Part shown: positions 57,988 to 64,000 of the stretch, one piece after another
How the letters are laid out: the number at the start of each line of letters is the position of its first letter
How positions within the stretch are numbered: the stretch's first letter is position 1
Source: Mesocentrotus franciscanus
Taxonomy: Eukaryota > Echinodermata > Echinoidea > Camarodonta > Strongylocentrotidae
NCBI GenBank assembly: GCA_037976565.1
Contig: CP137672.1
Coordinates: 26,434,377 to 26,498,376 of the forward strand
Direction: 5' to 3'
Length of the DNA stretch: 64,000 nt
Program-made: the position numbers and the translations under genes
The notes under the pieces: model-generated
Told to the model about the DNA's origin: nothing
Seen by the model: only the letters and a program-made list of their open reading frames with translations
Databases searched by the model: none

Positions 57988-58278
57988 GAGGACTACTACC
58001 CCCGGACAACGACCCCCGGACAACGACCTCCGGACAACGACACCCTCACTATACCCCCACACTAAAAAAATTAATCCACCCACAAACATTTACGCCTAGA
58101 AAGTTAACTTCAGCATGATTGTATAGGGAGTTACTAAATGAAGGAAAATTGAAACAGAGGTATTTGTTGTAAGGGGTAAATGTCCGAAGGGTCGGAGTAT
58201 ACTGAGTGGTCTTTCTGGGGGTATCTACCCCAGGGAGTTGTCCGGGAGTTTTTGTCCGGGCTGATATTGGTAGGTTTA
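57988..58278. repeat. 'CCCCCGGACAACGAC' foldback element, copy 1
   Basis: The left part has three tandem ACCCCCGGACAACG-like units (58000-58045). The right part has the inverse motifs GGGAGTTGTCCGGGAG and TTTTTGTCCGGGC. Related to 59088-59312. Confidence 0.6.
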
Positions 58279-58456
58279 GTCGTAGAAACAAGATTTTTTT
58301 TTAAATAGCCACAACGTAATGTAACTAGTAAGGTAGCTACTTGGCATACAATGTTTTGCATACACTGTCCAACAGGTAAGGTTAGGGTTAGGGTTAGGGT
58401 TACGTTAGTGGTTATTTTTTTATAAACATGCCTATACGACTGATTAAATAATGCCT
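58270..58456. mobile_element. Damaged copy of the GGCATTATTTAATCAG MITE
   Basis: Shares AAATAGCCACAACGTAATGT, the CAGGTAA(A/G)GTTAGGGT segment and the exact end ACGACTGATTAAATAATGCC with 23573-23893. The left terminus has decayed. Confidence 0.7.
58380..58402 (+). repeat. Interstitial TTAGGG repeat (about 4 units)
   Basis: GGTTAGGGTTAGGGTTAGGG. It lies inside the MITE at the position where the other copy (23680s) reads GTTAGGGTTTGGGTT, so it is better explained by local expansion than by telomere fusion. Confidence 0.85.
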
Positions 58457-59087
58457 ATCGTTGATCGTCTAGTGTATGGTATAGTCCTAACTATAGAATC
58501 GACAAAAAAATATATTTTGACACCTTCTTATCTACAGAGTTCAGAGGGAAGAAGTCCGAATGTCCTGGATATTTATTGTAAATGTATTTTTCCATAGAAG
58601 GGTCGACGAAAGACATGTAACATTTTATATCTTTCCACAAACTATCGACTTAAGTTTTGATGGAAGTGATTTCCATGACATCGAGTTCAGTTTGACTACC
58701 CGAAAGAAAAGCAATGATGAGTGTGGCACTTGAAATGACAGCTACTTGAAATAATAATCACAATTTTCAGATAAATTTAGCACCACACAAATCTTTTCTA
58801 CTATAAACACAAGTCACTCTCGTGATATTTATGATTAACATTCTCCTGATACTCATGAAAATCATTCTCCAGACAACTCTGGCACTCCTTGAGAAAGTAA
58901 TGTGTTGGACTGATTTATAGAGCACTTGAGTTTTTATACGCTCTGAACTACATTTCCACTATAATCAGCACAATATCTCATTACATTTTGTTAGCCTATC
59001 ATGATTATGATCATCACTAATTTAGTTTCGATGATCCATGGATTATCATACATGTTATTTGGCGTATTAGGACCACAAACCAAAAGG

Positions 59088-59312
59088 CTACCCTCCCCGG
59101 ACAACTAATCCCGGATATATACCTTCTTCAGTCAACTACCCGAGTACACCGCTACTCCCTATAGCACACTTACCCCCTCCCCGACAGTTAACTATCCCTT
59201 AATCATGTTAATAAGGGGTTGTTTGTGTTCCTGAATGGGTAGCTGTCCTGGCGCATGGGGGTGGTAATTGTCCTAGGGTGGTAGTTGTAAAAGTATATTG
59301 TCCTGATAATAT
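59088..59312. repeat. 'CCCCGGACAACTA' foldback element, copy 2
   Basis: Left CTACCCTCCCCGGACAACTA and repeated ACTACCCGAG-like motifs face right-hand GGTAGCTGTCCTGG, GGTAATTGTCCTAGG and GGTAGTTGT motifs in inverse orientation. Confidence 0.5.
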
Positions 59313-59823
59313 CGTTTAGGGTATATTTCTCCTAGAATAAAAGTGCCGACAAGAAAGAATTTAACTAGTTTTATTTGTTTGTATGTTTGTTTATTATTTT
59401 GTTATCTTTGCCCTTGGGCAACATAAAGAAAACATAGTTCTTTCATAGTTATCAATCTAACATAATTTCCAGTATTATTCTTAGCAAGAATTGCAGGGTA
59501 CATTCCAAACGGAACCCCCCCCCCTTCACTTGCAGCGACTTGGAATAGAAATAGCTTCCAAGACATGAGCTTTTAAACGAATACTGCTTTCACATTTATG
59601 ATCCGCATAACCGACTTTTTGTCACGTAATGAAACTACATGTTGAATCCTTTGGGATACCCCCCAAAATGAAAAAATATAACGACAAAAAAAAAAAAAAG
59701 GTCAGCCATGTTTTTCTTCGCCTACTCAACATACCGATGAAGTAGTTCAATGTCCTTTCCGCAAAAGTCCAAAAGAAGGTTGGTGAAAGGAATACCTCTC
59801 CATGTGTGCTCCACATTGCACAG

Positions 59824-60053
59824 CAGTGGCGTAGCTACATGGGGTCGCGGGGGTACGTGCCCCTGATCGAATGGATAAAAAAGGGAAAGAAAGGAGGGGT
59901 AGAGAGAAGAGAAAAGGGAGAGGGGAGGGGGTAGACGAAAGACCCATTGCCGCAACCTCTCCTAATCAGCCCTTGTAAACTCGTATTTCATTTTTAAGTA
60001 AACCCCCTACTGACGCCAGTCCCCCTTTATGCCTGGACCCATGCTACGCCACT
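59824..60053. mobile_element. MITE with CAGTGGCGTAGC ends
   Basis: CAGTGGCGTAGCTACATGGG at 59824 and the inverse ACCCATGCTACGCCACTG ending at 60053. The inside holds a purine-rich block at 59878-59940. The CAGTGGCGTAGC end is widespread in animal DNA transposon families. No coding capacity. Confidence 0.8.
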
Positions 60054-60449
60054 GGAACAGGGTAATATACGATTCCATATATAATTTGATAAATTTGCCA
60101 TGGGTTGTAGGAGCATGGCCCTCAATCGTAATGGCGAACTTGATCAAGAACTCAATCAATATTTGTCTCGAGTATCCCGGGGGCCGCGGGAACAATCGAG
60201 ACTTGGCATTAAGAAGAATGTGGTTTATATTTTTATGTTGAAGCGAAGAGAATGGGTAGCAGAAATGTATTGGATAATAGCATAATAGGTAACAAAATGC
60301 ATGAGGGCGATTAAAAATGCCGAGCAGATACCCAGGAGTCAGGACAAGTGTGTAGAAGCAAAAGGGAGGGAGAAGGGAATGGGGAGGGGGAGAGATGAAG
60401 GGGGTGGAGACTATAATGTCACGTTGAGTCATGAGGGTGTGTAAAATAT

Positions 60450-61770
60450 TTCTTTAACAAAAAAAAAATCGTGTTAAACAATTTCAATTAAGCAATAAAG
60501 AGATGATTTATATTCTTACAAAATGATTATCCCCAACTCTCTCTCTCTCTATTTTTCAAATTTCTATTTATATCTATAACCCTTTCTCTCCCCTCTCACC
60601 CCTACTCTTTCTGTCTTATCTTCATTTTCGCCTCTCACTCCCTACCCCCCCTCTCTCTCTCACCCTCTTTTAATATTACCCACTCTCATATCTCTTCTTG
60701 AGACATGTCCATCATTCTATCAGCAGGAAAATAGCTTGTTTCATTTTCCCATTGCCATGGTAACGGAGAATAGTTAGGACACGGAGACCCAAATCTTACA
60801 AACCTAACAGGAAAATTCGATTACGCCACAAGTTTCAACTTGATCTTAATCTCATCCTCCATCACCATCATCAATTGAAACGTTTTCTATTCGAAAATGA
60901 TGACTGATTGAAAAAAAATAAAACATAGATTACATTTACATTCATGGCGTCAAAGATTAAAGGTAGGCCTATTCCTAGTATCTAACATATCTTATATGAC
61001 CTACATTTTTCTTCGCTCCACCCAATCATCATTATCAGTGTCACCATTGCTAAAGTTATCATCATCACTATAAACTAATTTTTAAAGATATAAAGTTCAC
61101 CTTTTAACGAAGATTTTAACTATCAATAAAATACGGTCTTTAATAAATCTAGTCGATATCATTTATTTCATATCTTTCAAAGAACTGAGATATGGCGAGC
61201 CAATTCGTTGAGCTGAATGACAATTACTGAATTGCAATTAATCAAAATGCTATAATCATGATTGTATTCAAAAAGGATAACCTAGAAGAAAAACAAAACA
61301 ATATTAACAAGGAAGATTGCTTGGAAAGTGAAGCAGGGGAAGGTAACGCATGTATTATTTTCATTTGCAAAGGTTTAATGTTAATTGATTTGATGTAATT
61401 TGTAATTCAAACTCTGTTTCCTTTACTTATCAACTATTTTCCTTTGAAACCGCTTAGAGGCATTATGCAATTTGCGGTATAGAAATATCTTATTATTATT
61501 ATTATCACATATTTGTAAAGCCTGAACAAATTAATGGGCAACCAAAAATGAAATCAGCAATACCAATTTTTTTCTTTCCAATAGCAGATAATAAACAGAA
61601 ATGAAGGGCAATGACCGCCGATGTCTGGAACATACCTGGCCCTCGACGTTGATGATGATAATTTTTATGGAGAACATTTTGAATGTCCGACGCAAAGGCC
61701 TATCTATAATGCAACGATTATTGTTCTATTTACATGACTCAGTCGAAACAAGCTGATTCAACACATCATT
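60450..61770. other. Non-coding stretch with CT-rich and ATT-repeat patches
   Basis: CT-rich patches at about 60538-60670. Near 61440-61508 the sequence GGTATAGAAATATC followed by ATT repeats resembles a SINE tail. No gene seen. Confidence 0.4.
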
Positions 61771-61779
61771 CTTGTACGT

Positions 61780-63900
61780 ATGGACGCACAAGTCCCATGG
61801 AAGTTCAATAACGTCCCGACAAATTGATCCGGACAAAAGGCTCATATTTGCCGGCAGAATATTTAATAGGCCGACTAAATCTTTAAAATCCATTATTGAA
61901 GGGTGCTACCCCTCCACCCCCTTCCCACCGGGGCCAATAATACGAGACCCGGCGCACGTTTTTATCTCAGATCGAAACTGTGATTTGTTACGTTTTTGTC
62001 CGACAATAAACAGGACAAGTTGAAGGTTTTGAAAACCCATTCATCACACGGCTAATATGGACGGGTATATACTAGCATAAATCATCATGAATTGCCCATT
62101 AGAAACCAAGCCTTGACTTTATGGGAGAAATGAGATATTTTCAGCATTCTGCTTGGTTCTGAAAAAAAATGCGAAGGTGAATGAATTATTCCATTTCCGT
62201 CTTCTTCAATTATATGAACATTTATTATGAATGAAACAAAATGAAATCGTCAAACTAATCAAATTAAATGTACCATAATATCATATTCTAGCGCCAAAAA
62301 CAAATATTTGTCTGATTTTGTCGACATATTAGTGAAAATAGTCAAATCGCTTTCGACCAACTCAATCGTCTAAAAGGCCTTGAAAACTTTTTTAAATTAT
62401 GAAATTCCTTATAATCCATACACATTTTAGTAGCATGTGAAGTGAACGGCCGACGCCCCCCACACATACACATACCTACCGTTCGAAATGTAAGATTTAA
62501 TAATTGATAATTAATGAAGACAGTTGAGTCAAGATTATATATAAGATCATGTGCACGGAGAACGGAAAAGGAAAGGAGTGTTAAAAGTTTAAGTAGGAGA
62601 AGCATGAGTGAGAAACGAGGCCAAATTGAACATAATTGATATTGAACATTTCGAAAAATGTTATCATGGCAACGGACAAAACTTGGAGAATAGTGTCTAA
62701 TTCTGTGAGTTACAGCAAAAATCACAGACTACCAGAGATGATTTTAAAAACTACGCATTTTTTAAAATAGAACATCTATAAACTCTAAATACAAATATTT
62801 ATTAAAAAAACGAAAAATGAAAAATAACTGAGGTAAATCATAGAACTTGTACTCTTGTATCAATTCCATTTAACTGATTCAATACATTGTGAATATGTAG
62901 TCAGCATGCATATTTTGCACCTGGTATTTTATGGAAAACCATAAAAATATTTTTTTTAAATTGAAGTATACAACTTGTGGTGAGAAAATGTCAGAATGAA
63001 TTTTGAGGTAAAAGCACAGCAGGGAACAGACAGCAATTATGTGAGGGCGTAACCACATCTCTCTCTCTCTCTCTTTCTCTATCTCGATCCCTCCCTTCTT
63101 CATTCTCACTCGCACTGTGACACATTTCGTTATTAAATTCTCTCTCTTACTTTCTTCCACATTCTATATATTCCTTTTTCATGATTATGAAAATTTAACT
63201 TTGGTCTCACCCTCTTCTATCACCGCATCCCTTTTTATTGTTTTCATGTGTTTCCATTTTTTTTTGGTCTTATATATCTTGCATAGAGAAGCGTGTAAAT
63301 TATTATATTCTAAACACGATAAAACGTTGATATTTGTGATGATAATAGTTTCTTCATTCATCATATACAAATTGTCCTTAAATCGATTATAATTACAGGA
63401 CTACGCAAGGATTATGGTATCGCCATATTTCTTTTACCTAACCTGCATGATATACTACTTTCAATCGGGCCGCCAGCTGGATTTCCAATTTGGCATCTAG
63501 ATTAGAATTTAAAACATTTGGTAAATTTTCAAGGCAGACAGTAAACCCATTTATGAATACCACAAAATTGACAAACCAAACACAGTGCTACTTCACACAT
63601 TTGAAAATATGATGTGTTATCCCTCTCAATAAAGAAGAAATTGAAATTGACAGGCGAGAAGAATAAACAAATTTAGGATGTTTGAATCATCATGCTGTTG
63701 ACAATAAAATTCATCTATTAGTTCCATCCCTTTATCCTTTCTTTCTCTCATACTGCTTTAATTTCTAAAATCCTACGAAAAGAAACTGGGCGGAAGAAGT
63801 ATTGAGACTACCCTGACTCAGTATAATCTCTTTCGGTTAGAGACTATTTTGTTTTCGTAAAGATGAAATAAGATGGCTGAAATATGGTTGTGGGTGACCA
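61780..63900. other. AT-rich stretch, no gene seen
   Basis: Only short frames with biased composition, and a CT run at about 63057-63080. No supported exon on either strand. Confidence 0.35.
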
Positions 63901-63950
63901 TCTCGCTGTGAAGTCATATGATCAATCTCACCGTGAAGCCACGTGACCAG
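63901..63950 (+). promoter_or_regulatory. Tandem 25-bp duplication with E-box, possible promoter
   Basis: TCTCGCTGTGAAGTCATATG (from 63901) and TCTCACCGTGAAGCCACGTG (from 63926) are diverged copies. The second contains CCACGTGACC (63939-63948), a canonical E-box of the USF/TFE type, 40 bp upstream of an ATG in good context. Function inferred from position only. Confidence 0.35.
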
Positions 63951-63984
63951 GCGGTGATTCACAAAAACCATCACGAAAGTGAAA

Positions 63985-64000
63985 ATGGCGTCCAGCTGTG
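63985..64000 (+). CDS. Possible start of a gene cut by the window edge
   Basis: GAAAATGGCG gives a strong start-codon context (A at -3, G at +4), and the frame reads MASSC up to the window end. The sequence just upstream is more GC-rich and holds an E-box. Five codons cannot be identified. Confidence 0.25.

Noticed and set aside
58380..58402. Telomere or chromosome-fusion site
   Set aside because: Only four TTAGGG units, embedded in a MITE whose other copy has a similar seed sequence.
60007..60432. 141-codon minus-strand frame
   Set aside because: Starts in a GA-rich tract and ends in a MITE terminus; no splice context or motif.

Overview
The window looks like nuclear DNA from a marine invertebrate, most likely an echinoderm and probably a sea urchin. 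It is AT-rich, with short coding exons split by GT-AG introns. It carries tRNA-derived SINEs whose tails end in ATT repeats after a 'CGCTATATAAAT'-type motif, and many small inverted-repeat DNA transposons (MITEs). Species cannot be fixed from the sequence alone. There is no operon structure and no CRISPR array, and I saw no recognisable reverse transcriptase, transposase or viral gene.

Left part (1-12.7 kb): a 1.4 kb composite inverted-repeat element, duplications and a 0.63 kb MITE come first. Next is the one gene I identify with near certainty, ARPC3 (p21 subunit of the Arp2/3 complex, + strand). Its five visible coding exons (5300-9227) splice in frame into 176 residues. Only the first two residues (Met-Pro), which sit on a separate tiny exon, are unplaced. 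Its introns hold a 41-bp minisatellite and two copies of a 'GGTGGTCTTTATA' repeat, one starting at the exon-5 splice donor. Its 3' UTR and poly(A) signal lie inside a foldback element. An intronless tRNA-Ala(TGC) gene follows on the minus strand (12683-12754).

Middle-left (13-25 kb): a + strand gene whose last exon ends in a basic 'RIYKVNRRKRYL' block resembling LIAT1 (ligand of the arginyltransferase ATE1). Two possible first exons, at 13149-13296 (Lys-rich) and 20573-20744, both end in phase 1 and fit the terminal exon at 21493-21989. The interval between them contains MITEs, two SINEs, a TTAA-flanked piggyBac-like non-autonomous element, an orphan minus-strand ORF and a ~110 bp tandem array.

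Right part (25-64 kb): one or two minus-strand genes that I cannot name. There is a GC-rich terminal exon at 27896-28429 and a 259-codon likely first exon at 52661-53437. Their phases match, so they may be the ends of one gene with a ~24 kb intron. The rest is non-coding and repeat-rich: SINEs, a second copy of the TTAA element in inverted orientation, two near-identical 165 bp TA-flanked MITEs, long pyrimidine tracts, a G-rich quadruplex candidate and a short TTAGGG array inside a MITE. A possible promoter and start codon of another gene lie at the extreme right edge.
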